Shown here piece after piece: positions 15,701-24,292 of a DNA stretch of 30,169 nt (position 1 is its first letter; every line of letters starts with the position of its first letter). The DNA comes from an uncultured Dialister sp. GTDB taxonomy: Bacteria; Bacillota; Negativicutes; Veillonellales; Dialisteraceae. The notes below the pieces were generated by a model. It searched no databases. It saw only the letters and a list, made by a program, of their open reading frames with translations, and was not told the DNA's origin. The translations under genes were made by a program, and so were the position numbers. The stretch lies in assembly GCF_900538805.1 (NCBI RefSeq), contig NZ_UPZP01000017.1:1-30169 (forward strand), written 5' to 3'.

Positions 15701-18700
15701 CCGTGGCTTTTGGTACCGACAACGTGGCCGGTGCCGTGCTGGATGATAATGGGGCCTATACCAACATTATCTACAAGACCAATACCCAAGGCCGCATCAT
15801 CAAAGATACCAACGGCAATCCCATTGAAATTTCCCGTGAAAAGATGGATGCCCGGGGCAACCTGGCCTATACGGACAGCAATGGCAATACGAAATCTGTC
15901 ACCTACACTGTTTCCGGCGGGGAAACCCATAGCTATGTGCTGCTTCAGGGTGAAGATGGCAATACCTATATCCGTGACTACCGCGGCAACATCCGCAGTG
16001 CTGCCATCGGCAGCGACGGCACGGTGACCGTAGGGGATACAACCGATGCAGTCTTGAAAAAGGCCACTGCCGGTGCCAATGGTTACCATATTTTAAGCAA
16101 TGCCAATGCCACCGTCTGGGGCGAAAACAGCATTGCTTCCGGCGAAGCCTCTACCGCTTTTGGCATCGATTCCACAGCCAGCGGCAAGAACTCTGTGGCC
16201 ATCGGCGGCGCCACGGCTTCTCTGAACGATTCCATCGCCCTGGGCAAAGGGTCTGTGACCACCCGAGCCAAATACAGCGAGCTTACCAAGGATGCTGAAA
16301 AAGCTGCCTATGGCAAAGGCAGTTCCACCGGTTCCGCTTGGGAAGCAACGGATAATGCCATTGCTGTAGGCAATGACAGCACCACCACCCGCCAGATCAC
16401 CGGCGTGGCCGCAGGCTCCCTGGATACGGATGCCGTCAACGTGGCCCAGCTCAGAGCAGTCGACGCAAGACATACCACTGTTTCTGTCGGTGGCCAGAAG
16501 GCCACGGCAGATAATACGGTCGTTCAGGGCGGCAACATGGAACTGACCCGTACCACTTCCAACGGCCAGGCCAACTTTGATGTTTCCCTGAACAAGGACG
16601 TAACCCTGGGAAAACAGGAAGAAGACAAGGGCGGCAGCCTTGTCGTGAACAGTGTGGCCCAGTTCCGCAAGGAATCGGGCTCCAAAGAAACCTATCCGGT
16701 GAAGGAAGCCGTGAAGATTGACGGGACCACCGTGTCCGTAGTGAAAAACGACGGTACCAACGACCAGCGCCAGGTGGTCCTGGGCGTGGGCCAGGATACC
16801 GGCGGATATGTGGCTCTGTTCGACAACACCGGCAAAAAGCCCACCTATATCTTCAATGCCATCAGCAGCGGGATCACCTATCTGAAGGACAAGAACACCT
16901 ATCCGGAAGATGAAGCCAATGAATTCAACCGTCTGGAATACGGCGACATTTACAATGGGTCCACCCAGTTCATCGCCACCCTGGACGACGGCCTGAAATT
17001 TGCCGGCGACCAGGGCTCCATGTCCGCAGTGAAGCTGAACCAGAAACTCAGCGTCACCGGCGGCGTGACCGACCCCAGCAGCCTGTCCACGGCCAACAAC
17101 ATTGGTGTGGTATCCAGCCAGGATGGAGAAGACGGCAAGCTGGAACTCCGGCTGAACAAGGATTTGTCCGGCCTCAACAGCGTCACCGCCGGCAATGTCC
17201 ACATTGGGAACAACCCGGCCAACACGCTGAAACTCACTGAAAACGGCCAGGAGACGGAAAATACCGCTCCTGCCGGCAACTATGTGACGGGCCTGGACAA
17301 CAAAGCCTGGGATACGAAGAATCCCTCCTATGTAAGCGGCCGGGGAGCCACGGAAGACCAGCTGGCCATCGTTTCCGGAGTGGTGGACAAGGGCCTGAGC
17401 TTCACCGCCAACACCAGGGACGCCACCAACACCACGGACAATTATGCAGGCTACAAGGTGGTGAACCGCCAGCTGGGGGATACCATTTCCATCAAAGCGG
17501 GAGATGCGGACCCAAACAAGAAATATGTGACCACCAACCTGACCACGGATATCGCCAACAACGGGGATATCACCATCAGCATGGCAGAAAGCCCCACCTT
17601 CAACATCGTCACGGCCACCAGCCTGGACCTGAGCCCCAAGGATACTACCACCAAGGACAAGAACGGCTATACCGCTTCCGCTCAGCTGGATGCCCACTAC
17701 AGAGGCGGCAGCCTGGATAACACCAAGAACGTCACCATGGCCGATGGCAGCACCGGCATGGTCCGTCTCCACTACCATGACGGAGAAGGCACCATCCACG
17801 ACCTGGCCACCATGGACGATGGACAGGTTTATGCCGGCGACATCAAGGAAGACGGTACGCTGGATACCACCGGCTTTGGCCGCAGGATGAACGAAAAGAC
17901 CACCATCAACGGTGGTGTGAAGGCAAAGGATGACCTGACCGACAACAATATCGGCGTGGTTTCCAATGGTACTGACACCCTGACGGTGAAACTGGCCAAG
18001 AGGCTGACAAACCTGGAGTCCGTCCAGGCGGGCAAAACTACCATTGACGACAACGGCCTGACCATCAAGAAGTCCGACGATGACAGCAGCAAAAATATTG
18101 TCGTCCTTGGCGATAAGGTGGCCTTTGGCGATACCCAGGTCAACAACATGGGCAGCGGCTCCGACGGCACAGATGCGGATGGTAACCCGACCTATAATAC
18201 GCTGACCAACGGCGCCAATATCGGCGATGTGAAGAACATCGCCAGCAGCACCGTCCAGCCGGTGATCGATACGGTGAACAAAGGCTGGGAACTGGATGTG
18301 AACGGCACCAAACAGAAAGATGTGACTCCCACCAGCCCGAAAGTCAATTTCATTCAGGGCCAGAACATCACCATTACCGGTGATACGACCAATACGGAGA
18401 ACGTAACCATTGCCACCGCCGACGATGTGCGGTTCAATACGGTCCGTGTGGGCGGCGTAAAAACCGGAGACACCTACAGCGGCGGCATCATGATCGGTGT
18501 CCAGAGCGGCAAGAATGCGGATGGCACGGAAAGCGCCAACTCCAGTAACGGCAACTACATCACCGGTTTGGATAACAGGAACTGGGACAGCACGAAAATT
18601 CAGCATGGCCGGGCTGCTACCGAAGACCAGCTGCTTGATGTTGCAACCAAAATCCAGCAGGGATCTGTTGCTGGCGATATCTATGTCACCGGCGGTTCCG

Positions 18701-21700
18701 TGACTTACAATGGAGAAGGCTCGGATACCAATCCGAAGGATGGCAAGGGGAGCATCAACCTGACCCGCCAGAATGGTACGGACGTGCCAATCAAGGGGCT
18801 CCACGACTACTACATCACCGATGGCATGGTCACCAATGATGGCAAGACTCTGGAACTGACCCGGAATGACGTGGATGGGGACGGAAACCATCAGAAGATT
18901 ACCGTTGACCTGAGCAATGTGCTGAGCAACGATCAGCATCTGGTGACCAATCCGGATGCCGCTGATGGCAAGTATACGGTTAACACCACCGATGGCACAG
19001 TCACTTTGAAAGTCAAGAATGGCAACAAGTATGATGACATCACCATCGGCGGCTTTGAAGGACTGGGCCAGGGCCTGAAGTTCGGTGCCAACAAGATGGC
19101 CAAAGACGGCGGCGGCAACCCGGTGACCAACCAGCTGGGCAGCACCATCAACATCACCGGTGCCGGCACGAAGGAGCTGGACAAATATTCTGGCCAGAAT
19201 CTGATGACTTCCGTGGAACAGGATGCAGATGGCAACACCACCATCCATGTACTCATGGACAAGAACATCTCCGCTGACGGTGTGACTGTCGGTCAGGCAG
19301 GCAGGGATGGTGTGGCAGGTGCAGATGGCGAAATTGGCCAGGCCGGCACCATCGGCATCAACGGCAAGAACGGTGTGAAAGGTGAAGATGGCAAAGAAGG
19401 CATCACAACCACCATTATCCGCACCGAAAAAGGCCAGTCCGGGGAAAAAGGCGCCACCGGCAAACCTGGCGTGGATGGCAAGGACATCACCCGCATCGTT
19501 TACCAGAACGACCAGGATAAAGTCGATGGCAAGGATGGCAGCCATACGGTAGCCACCCTGGACGATGGGCTGAAATTCAGTGGTGATGACAATACGGTCA
19601 TCCGGAAAAAGCTCAATGAACAGCTGCAGTTCGTGGGCGGTGCCAATAAGCTGACCCAGAACAATATCGGTGTGGTCGAGAAAGATGGGAAACTGTGGAT
19701 CCAGCTGGCTGAAACCCCTGATTTAGGCACAAAAGGCAACCTGAAAGCCGGGGATGCCCAGATTGGCTGGTTTAACGGAGACGTTCTGAGCAAAACGGAT
19801 GGCACCAAGGAAAAGCAGGGAAGCTATGCAACCGGTCTTGACAACAAGGATTGGAGTATTTCCAATCCGTCCTATGTCAGCGGCCGGGCGGCCACCGAAG
19901 ACCAGCTGGCCAAGGTCAGCAAGGCCATCAGCAATGCCACCACGGCCGCCGGCAAGCGCACGGTGGTCACGGTCAACGACAAGGCCAATCCGGCAGAAGC
20001 CACCCCAAAAGACGGTGACTATGGCGATTACGATTCCACCAACGGCAACCTGATGATTGCCGCTAAGAAAGATACTTACGGAGTTTTGACCTACAACATC
20101 AAGCTGAACGACAATCTGGCCATTGGCCAAAAGGGTGAAAATGGCAAGGACGGCAAAGTTACCGTGGACACCAAAGGCGGCACAACCGTTGTCATCGGCC
20201 ATGATGGCGAACCGGGCAAGGATGGCAAAGACGGTATTTCCGTGAAAGGCCAGGACGGCAAGGATGGTGTCACCATCACTGCTGTGAATGGCAAGGATGG
20301 TACGAACGGTACTGAAGGTCATATCGGCCTCACCGGCCCTGCCGGCAAGGATGGCAAGGCCGCCAGTGCAGACATCCACGTGAAGAATGGCCAGAACGGG
20401 GTGGACGGCACCGATGGGAATAATGGCAAAGACGGCATGGACCGCATTGTCTATGAAGACCACAATGGTAAGCCTCATGAAGTGGCCACCATGGATGACG
20501 GCCTGAAGTTTGCCGGCGATGACATTTCTAAGACAGTTGACAAGAAACTTAATGAAACCCTGCAGATTCGCGGCGACGGTACCTATGACAAAACTACGCA
20601 AAAGACAAAAGCGGATGGCAACATCCAGATTTCTGCTGATAAAGATACCGGAACAGTCAAGGTCGCTCTGAATAAAGATATCAACTTGAAACAGAATGGT
20701 TCCTTGACCGTCGGCGGTGACACGCAGGATGGTTCCACAACGGTAGAAGATCCGATTATCATCAAGCACTTCGACGCTGGTAAATTGACCGTTACTGGAA
20801 CCGATAAGAACGGTAACACGCCTCAGTCCAAAGCTGGCGACTATGTCACGGGCCTTGACAACAAGGATTGGGATGTAACCAATCCGACCTACGTCAGCGG
20901 CCGCGCGGCTACAGAAGACCAGCTCAAGGTAATCAGTGATGAAATCAAGAACACCGCAGCCACTGCCAGCCAGCATACTGAGATTACAGTGAATGATAAA
21001 AATAATCCAACAACTGTACCTAATGTGGGGACAGACACATATGGGGACTATGGCGGTACGGGAAATGGCAACCTGTCGATTGCTGCCAAAAAAGATACGA
21101 AGAGTGGAAAAACAATCTACAACATCAAGCTCAACGACCAGCTGGCCATCGGCCAGAAGGGCGAGCCGGGTGTGGCTGGCAAAGACGGCAAGGACGGCAA
21201 AGTCACGGTGGAAACAAGCAAAGGCACCACTGTGGTCATCGGCCATGACGGCGAACCGGGCAAGGATGGTAAAGACGGTATTTCCGTGAAAGGTAAGGAC
21301 GGTAAGGATGGCATCACCATCACTGCTGTGAATGGCAAGGATGGTACGAACGGTACTGAAGGCCATATCGGCCTCACCGGCCCTGCTGGCAAGAATGGCA
21401 AGAACGTCAGTGCAGACATCCATGTGAAGAATGGCCAGAACGGTGTGGATGGCACCGATGGGAACAACGGCAAAGACGGCATGGACCGCATTGTCTATGA
21501 AGACCACAATGGCAAGACCCACGAAGTGGCCACCATGGATGACGGCCTGAAATTCGTGGGCAACGATGGTCAGGAAGTCACCCGGAAGCTGAATGAAACC
21601 CTGTCCATCAAAGGCGGATTGAGCAACGCCGATGTTGCCAATGCTTCTCCCAAGAACCTGGGCGTCCGCAGCAACAAAGATGGTAATGGCCTGGAAATCG

Positions 21701-23670
21701 TCATGACCGATACCCCGGACTTCACCAAGGTCACGGTGGGCGGTGACAAGAAAATCACCATTGGCGGACAGACCAATTCTGACACCAAGAATCCGGACAG
21801 TGGCAACTACATCACCGGCCTGGACAACACGAAGTGGGATAAAGACCACGTGACGGAGAACCGGGTTGCTACAGAAGGCCAGCTCCGGGATGTTGCCGGT
21901 TCCATTACGAATCAGGCAAATGGCGGCGGTTTTGCACTGACCTCTGATGAAAAGGGTGCCGACAAGATTGTCAAGCAGGATTTGGGCAAGGCCATCCAGA
22001 TTAAGGGCGATACCACTTACAAGGCTGATGGGACTGTAGAAAAAGCAGGCAACATCAAGACTTCCATTGACAATGGTGCTATCAAAGTAGAACTGAGTAA
22101 GGATGTGGACCTGGGCGACAACGGCAGCGTCAAAGCTGGGAATACCACCATCAATAGCGATGGGGTGGACACCAACAAGGTCACCATCAAGGATTCCACC
22201 ATCAGCATCAGCAAAGACGGCATCAATGCTGGCGGCAAGCAGATTACCGATGTTGCCAGCGGTGCTTCTGAAATCATCAAAGGGACAGGCGGCAGGGATG
22301 TCTATAAATATGATAATGATACCAATGCCGCCAATATCGGTGATGTGAAGCGGATTGCCGGAGAAGTGAAGAGTGATATCACGAATGTCACCAAGAACGT
22401 CACCGATGTGACGAACAAAGTCACGCAGATGGGCGACCAGGTTACGCAAGTTAAGAATGATGTCAAGCAGCTCCAGCAGGATGTCAAGGCAGACCGCCAG
22501 TATCAGGGTGATGACGCCGCGACCAAGAAGAATGTCAATGTCAAGTTCGGCAAATTCCTGAGTCTGACCGGTGGCGCCAAAGTGACTGACCTGACAGAAG
22601 AAGGAAATATCGGCGTCGTTCAGAAGGAAATCCCTGACCCAGATAATCCTGACCAGAAGATGACAGGCCTTTCCGTCCGTCTGGCCAAGCATCTGAATCT
22701 GGAGAAGACAACCTATACGACCAATGAAAATGGTAAGGATTATACCTCTGAAATCGACGGTAAAGGCTTCACCATCAAGACAGGAGACGCAAACCGGACT
22801 ATCACCGTCCAGGACGGCAATGTCAATATGGGCGGCAACCAGATTCATGACGTGGCTCCCGGCAAAGCACCGACAGACGCTGTGAACGTGAGCCAGCTGG
22901 CCGCCACCAACCAGAATATTTCCAATCTGGGCGGTGAAGTGAACAAGCTGGGCACCCGGGTGAACCGGGTGGGCGCTAACGCTGCGGCCCTGGCGGCTCT
23001 CCATCCGCTGGACTTTGACCCCGACGACAAGTGGGACTTTGCAGCGGGCTATGGCAATTACAAGAATGCCAACGCCGCAGCCATCGGCGCCTACTATCGG
23101 CCTAACGAGGACACCATGTTCAGCGTAGGCGGCTCCTTCGGCGGCGGTGAAAACATGGTGAATGCCGGCATCAGCGTGAAGCTGGGCCAGGGGAACCACG
23201 TTTCCACTTCCCGCGTAGCCATGGCTAAGGAAATCAAGGACCTCCGCAAAGACGTGGCTGACCTGAAGGCCGTGGTGAATCAGCAGAGCGCCCTCATTGA
23301 CAAGCTCACCGGCGTGAATGCCGGTCAGCTCTCCGGCAGCGATGACCTCTTCCCCGACGTTCCTGCCAACCACTGGGCCTATGAGTACGTCACCAAGCTG
23401 AAACAGGCAGGCATCCTCACCGGCTACCCCGACGGCAATTTCGCCGGCGACCGCATGATGACCCGCTACGAATTCGCAGCCATTGTCTACCGCGCCATCA
23501 TGGCCGGCGCCGCTGCCAACCCGAACCTGAACAAGGACGACACCCTGGACAGACTGGCCAAGGAATTCAGCGGTGAAATGAAGTACATCCGCATTGATAC
23601 CATTCGCAAGGATAGAAACGGCAAACCCACCATCCAGCGCGTAAGGGTGATCAAAGAGGAAGAAAAATAA
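12769..23670 (+). CDS. Giant trimeric autotransporter adhesin with C-terminal SLH domain
   Basis: A 3,633-aa surface adhesin of the YadA/Hia type (type Vc secretion). ATG 12769 is chosen because it opens a classic extended signal peptide (MNKIFKVIFS...CYVVVSELAKS), with GGGGAG 10 bases upstream; ATG 12751 would add six residues. The signal core spans about 40-60, ending VGAA|D. YadA-head repeats (for example NAVAVGY, NSTAFG) fill about 285-740 and 819-1165, each followed by a neck (GVAAGTNDTDAVNVAQL near 758, GVAAGSLDTDAVNVAQL near 1207). The long stalk contains five modules with TGLDN...W and SGR.ATEDQL-like sequence and three Gly-X-Y collagen-like blocks (about 2175-2240, 2454-2558, 2794-2904). 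A coiled coil follows near 3195-3245, then a last neck and the beta-barrel anchor (about 3361-3478), a short coil, and an SLH domain (about 3527-3585). G8 in codons 27-29 makes it phase-variable. Flanked by its own leader and terminator, it is a single-gene unit. Confidence 0.95.
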   Translation: MNKIFKVIFSKAKGCYVVVSELAKSTGGGTPNLKIKKGYSLTLAAAVMSMFLGVAPVGAADTVDLGNGGSAAYDDKGNLTIGKVVQGQSTDLKGENNTAIGTKSDTLRNITEGETTKNGQPMDEANTKLVDGEGAAHKLDTSTESGGSTAVGYNNKAEGDNSTAIGNTAKITNKPITYYADKDGNKTTSTDDAAWYKDSSGNPTEVPQVFRDANGNTTTTPQYVHTYTEKDSTTGEEVTKTEITSDDTKADQKDGKPVYNYRKSDNLDKLYSVTLYQAASNSIAAGSSVTANGNNAVAVGYNSTADNSAVAVGDTAVASGDNTIAIGTKSKAADSSGKGSIAIGKGVEANGSSTAVGLNGTKATYGSSAYGNNAVAQNSSAAFGSNIQASNGSYASGNNVVAQNSSAAFGSNIQASSGSYASGIGTTDKPVVATGSSYATGMGGTTATNGSMAMGNNVSAGKNGGGAFAVGMGGTTANSGSMAVGNNVKAGENSGGAFAVGMGGTSADGSSMAVGDNVHATGSAFASGRNGTSAQSGGIAYGDNVSAQYGGFAAGTNSTSANSGVAVGSNVHAYDGSSYAGGMNNTTAGNGSIAFGNNVHAGNSSGGAFAAGMNGTTADGSSVAVGDNVHASNGSYAAGMGGTSASSSAVAVGNNAYAYGNSYAFGSSAHADSSSAAIGNSSYATNGSLALGNSAGAYVSGGIALGSNSKAYRGSGTTGLDPRTGKAYTDTSDKTWNSTYGALSIGNVDSDGTVNGTRQIIGVAAGTNDTDAVNVAQLKAAMTQSGSIHDYSVNSTDTAADTNYNNAGATGKNALAAGVSASATTENAVAIGYGAKADGVGATVIGQYGKATGQYALAFGGVNTDSTGTPVDNTASGFNSVAFGERTAASGNNSTAFGWQTTATQKRATAFGERTTASGANSTAFGQLAVASGQNSTAFGNEAVANNYGTTAFGNRTEALGEYSTAFGNSTVAAGMNTVAFGTDNVAGAVLDDNGAYTNIIYKTNTQGRIIKDTNGNPIEISREKMDARGNLAYTDSNGNTKSVTYTVSGGETHSYVLLQGEDGNTYIRDYRGNIRSAAIGSDGTVTVGDTTDAVLKKATAGANGYHILSNANATVWGENSIASGEASTAFGIDSTASGKNSVAIGGATASLNDSIALGKGSVTTRAKYSELTKDAEKAAYGKGSSTGSAWEATDNAIAVGNDSTTTRQITGVAAGSLDTDAVNVAQLRAVDARHTTVSVGGQKATADNTVVQGGNMELTRTTSNGQANFDVSLNKDVTLGKQEEDKGGSLVVNSVAQFRKESGSKETYPVKEAVKIDGTTVSVVKNDGTNDQRQVVLGVGQDTGGYVALFDNTGKKPTYIFNAISSGITYLKDKNTYPEDEANEFNRLEYGDIYNGSTQFIATLDDGLKFAGDQGSMSAVKLNQKLSVTGGVTDPSSLSTANNIGVVSSQDGEDGKLELRLNKDLSGLNSVTAGNVHIGNNPANTLKLTENGQETENTAPAGNYVTGLDNKAWDTKNPSYVSGRGATEDQLAIVSGVVDKGLSFTANTRDATNTTDNYAGYKVVNRQLGDTISIKAGDADPNKKYVTTNLTTDIANNGDITISMAESPTFNIVTATSLDLSPKDTTTKDKNGYTASAQLDAHYRGGSLDNTKNVTMADGSTGMVRLHYHDGEGTIHDLATMDDGQVYAGDIKEDGTLDTTGFGRRMNEKTTINGGVKAKDDLTDNNIGVVSNGTDTLTVKLAKRLTNLESVQAGKTTIDDNGLTIKKSDDDSSKNIVVLGDKVAFGDTQVNNMGSGSDGTDADGNPTYNTLTNGANIGDVKNIASSTVQPVIDTVNKGWELDVNGTKQKDVTPTSPKVNFIQGQNITITGDTTNTENVTIATADDVRFNTVRVGGVKTGDTYSGGIMIGVQSGKNADGTESANSSNGNYITGLDNRNWDSTKIQHGRAATEDQLLDVATKIQQGSVAGDIYVTGGSVTYNGEGSDTNPKDGKGSINLTRQNGTDVPIKGLHDYYITDGMVTNDGKTLELTRNDVDGDGNHQKITVDLSNVLSNDQHLVTNPDAADGKYTVNTTDGTVTLKVKNGNKYDDITIGGFEGLGQGLKFGANKMAKDGGGNPVTNQLGSTINITGAGTKELDKYSGQNLMTSVEQDADGNTTIHVLMDKNISADGVTVGQAGRDGVAGADGEIGQAGTIGINGKNGVKGEDGKEGITTTIIRTEKGQSGEKGATGKPGVDGKDITRIVYQNDQDKVDGKDGSHTVATLDDGLKFSGDDNTVIRKKLNEQLQFVGGANKLTQNNIGVVEKDGKLWIQLAETPDLGTKGNLKAGDAQIGWFNGDVLSKTDGTKEKQGSYATGLDNKDWSISNPSYVSGRAATEDQLAKVSKAISNATTAAGKRTVVTVNDKANPAEATPKDGDYGDYDSTNGNLMIAAKKDTYGVLTYNIKLNDNLAIGQKGENGKDGKVTVDTKGGTTVVIGHDGEPGKDGKDGISVKGQDGKDGVTITAVNGKDGTNGTEGHIGLTGPAGKDGKAASADIHVKNGQNGVDGTDGNNGKDGMDRIVYEDHNGKPHEVATMDDGLKFAGDDISKTVDKKLNETLQIRGDGTYDKTTQKTKADGNIQISADKDTGTVKVALNKDINLKQNGSLTVGGDTQDGSTTVEDPIIIKHFDAGKLTVTGTDKNGNTPQSKAGDYVTGLDNKDWDVTNPTYVSGRAATEDQLKVISDEIKNTAATASQHTEITVNDKNNPTTVPNVGTDTYGDYGGTGNGNLSIAAKKDTKSGKTIYNIKLNDQLAIGQKGEPGVAGKDGKDGKVTVETSKGTTVVIGHDGEPGKDGKDGISVKGKDGKDGITITAVNGKDGTNGTEGHIGLTGPAGKNGKNVSADIHVKNGQNGVDGTDGNNGKDGMDRIVYEDHNGKTHEVATMDDGLKFVGNDGQEVTRKLNETLSIKGGLSNADVANASPKNLGVRSNKDGNGLEIVMTDTPDFTKVTVGGDKKITIGGQTNSDTKNPDSGNYITGLDNTKWDKDHVTENRVATEGQLRDVAGSITNQANGGGFALTSDEKGADKIVKQDLGKAIQIKGDTTYKADGTVEKAGNIKTSIDNGAIKVELSKDVDLGDNGSVKAGNTTINSDGVDTNKVTIKDSTISISKDGINAGGKQITDVASGASEIIKGTGGRDVYKYDNDTNAANIGDVKRIAGEVKSDITNVTKNVTDVTNKVTQMGDQVTQVKNDVKQLQQDVKADRQYQGDDAATKKNVNVKFGKFLSLTGGAKVTDLTEEGNIGVVQKEIPDPDNPDQKMTGLSVRLAKHLNLEKTTYTTNENGKDYTSEIDGKGFTIKTGDANRTITVQDGNVNMGGNQIHDVAPGKAPTDAVNVSQLAATNQNISNLGGEVNKLGTRVNRVGANAAALAALHPLDFDPDDKWDFAAGYGNYKNANAAAIGAYYRPNEDTMFSVGGSFGGGENMVNAGISVKLGQGNHVSTSRVAMAKEIKDLRKDVADLKAVVNQQSALIDKLTGVNAGQLSGSDDLFPDVPANHWAYEYVTKLKQAGILTGYPDGNFAGDRMMTRYEFAAIVYRAIMAGAAANPNLNKDDTLDRLAKEFSGEMKYIRIDTIRKDRNGKPTIQRVRVIKEEEK
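12847..12854 (+). repeat. Poly-G tract (G8) inside the adhesin signal peptide
   Basis: Eight consecutive G encode Gly27-Gly29, just after the conserved part of the extended signal peptide. With eight G the frame is open. With nine it reads GGG GGG GGG TAC TCC TAA, and with seven it reaches TAA six codons after the two GGG, so a one-base slip either way switches the gene off. Confidence 0.85.
13891..14038 (+). repeat. 78-bp tandem repeat in the adhesin head
   Basis: 'gtagcccaaaacagttccgc' begins at 13891 and again at 13969. The two 26-codon units are nearly identical, differing mainly at 'tctaac' versus 'tccagc'. The unit is a multiple of three, so gain or loss would change head length without breaking the frame. 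A looser 90-base period follows: 'atgggMggY' at 14092, 14182 and 14272. Confidence 0.85.
20056..20530 (+). repeat. Collagen-like stalk module, copy 1
   Basis: Encodes 'NIKLNDNLAIGQKGENGKDG', then GHDGEPGKDGKDG, a run of Gly-X-Y triplets, 'HVKNGQNGVDGTDGNNG', and 'HEVATMDDGLKFAG'. Almost the same block recurs at 21078-21574. Gly-X-Y triplets form collagen-type triple helices, which suits a trimeric stalk. Confidence 0.85.
21078..21574 (+). repeat. Collagen-like stalk module, copy 2
   Basis: Nearly identical to 20056-20530, offset by 1026 bases at its start and 1044 at its end because of an 18-base in-frame insertion (GVAGKD). Long stretches are identical in DNA, indicating a recent duplication or gene conversion. 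Confidence 0.85.
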
Positions 23671-23680
23671 GACCCATACA

Positions 23681-23706
23681 AAAAAGCCCCGCTCTGCGGG
23701 GCTTTT
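23681..23706 (+). terminator. Terminator after the adhesin gene
   Basis: AAAAAGCCCCGC-tct-GCGGGGCTTTTT, a perfect stem with flanking A and T runs, 10 bases after the stop. Confidence 0.97.
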
Positions 23707-24110
23707 TGCGTGGGATGGATGCCCGGCCATGGGCTGCATGCCTTATGAAATTGAATTTTCCCCGTAACATCTTGTTTCTCCTTGAGGGGAAGTGCCACAG
23801 AGTGGCAAAAGGGTGTACCAGGGTAAAAGCTCAAAAGATACTCTATGCTGGTGTGACCGCCAAACGGCGGCCTTCCTGCCGACCGGTATTTAAGGGTAAT
23901 TGATTCACTATCGTCTTGCACCGAGATCCTTCGCTTCGCTCAGGATGACGGAGTTAGGCAGTAAGGAAATCCCGTAACGTTGACTTCATACTCATCGCCC
24001 GTGAGGGCGACACCTTCCCCTGAGCGTCAGCGAACACAACCCTTCTATACAACCTGCCGCTGTCAGGCGGCCCCAACCTGCGCCGTCAGGCGCGCCCTCC
24101 CTTTTTATTT
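23707..24110. repeat. Intergenic repeat mosaic before pepT
   Basis: No gene. 'cttgtttctccttgaggggaagtgccacagagtggcaaaagggtg' (23773-23817) matches 6081-6121. 23871-23966 is an inverted-repeat-bounded element listed separately. 'aaatcccgtaacg' and 'gacttcatactcatcgcc' follow, as at 260-290 and 29014-29044, and then the 'agcgtcagcgaacacaaccctt' module to about 24100. Confidence 0.7.
23871..23966. repeat. Inverted-repeat-bounded element, copy 2
   Basis: CCTTCCTGCC (23871-23880) faces GGCAGTAAGG (23957-23966), one mismatch from a perfect inverted repeat. The inside, 'gaccggtattta...attgattcactatcgtcttg' plus the hairpin ATCCTtcgcttcgctcAGGAT, is nearly identical to 28751-28820. Confidence 0.75.
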
Positions 24111-24220
24111 GCCGCGAAGCGGCCACCACAACCCTCAGGCCCGTAGGGCCTGTCAAACCTAAGAACATTCGGGGCGAAAGCCCCGTCAAACTTAAGAACC
24201 CTCACGCCGCAGGCGTGTCA
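24111..24220 (+). repeat. Conserved-linker hairpin array C
   Basis: Stems in order: GCCGC-gaa-GCGGC (24111-24123), AGGCCC-gta-GGGCCT (24137-24151), CGGGGC-gaaa-GCCCCG (24170-24185), ACGCC-gca-GGCGT (24204-24216). Linkers are GTCAAACCTAAGAACATTC (24152-24170) and TCAAACTTAAGAACCCTC (24186-24203). The array ends 11 bases before the -35 of the pepT promoter. Confidence 0.85.
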
Positions 24221-24230
24221 AAGCGGCCCT

Positions 24231-24259
24231 TTGCACATCCTTTCCGTTTGGTATATGAT
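24231..24259 (+). promoter_or_regulatory. Promoter of pepT
   Basis: TTGCAC (24231-24236), 17 bases, TATGAT (24254-24259). It directly follows the hairpin array and gives a leader of about 27 bases. Confidence 0.75.
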
Positions 24260-24292
24260 GGAATTATCATAAAAAGTAAGAGGTGGTATCCT

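Noticed and set aside
16093..23739. Very long antisense frames (over 1,100 and 1,300 codons) opposite the adhesin, and a 658-codon frame opposite the second glutamine synthetase
   Set aside because: They mirror strongly biased codons of the plus-strand genes, have no family resemblance or ribosome binding sites, and read as low-complexity shadow protein.
24111..24220. Integron attC-like sites
   Set aside because: Folded sites of variable sequence are reminiscent, but there is no conserved core GTTRRRY, no cassette genes and no integrase in the window.
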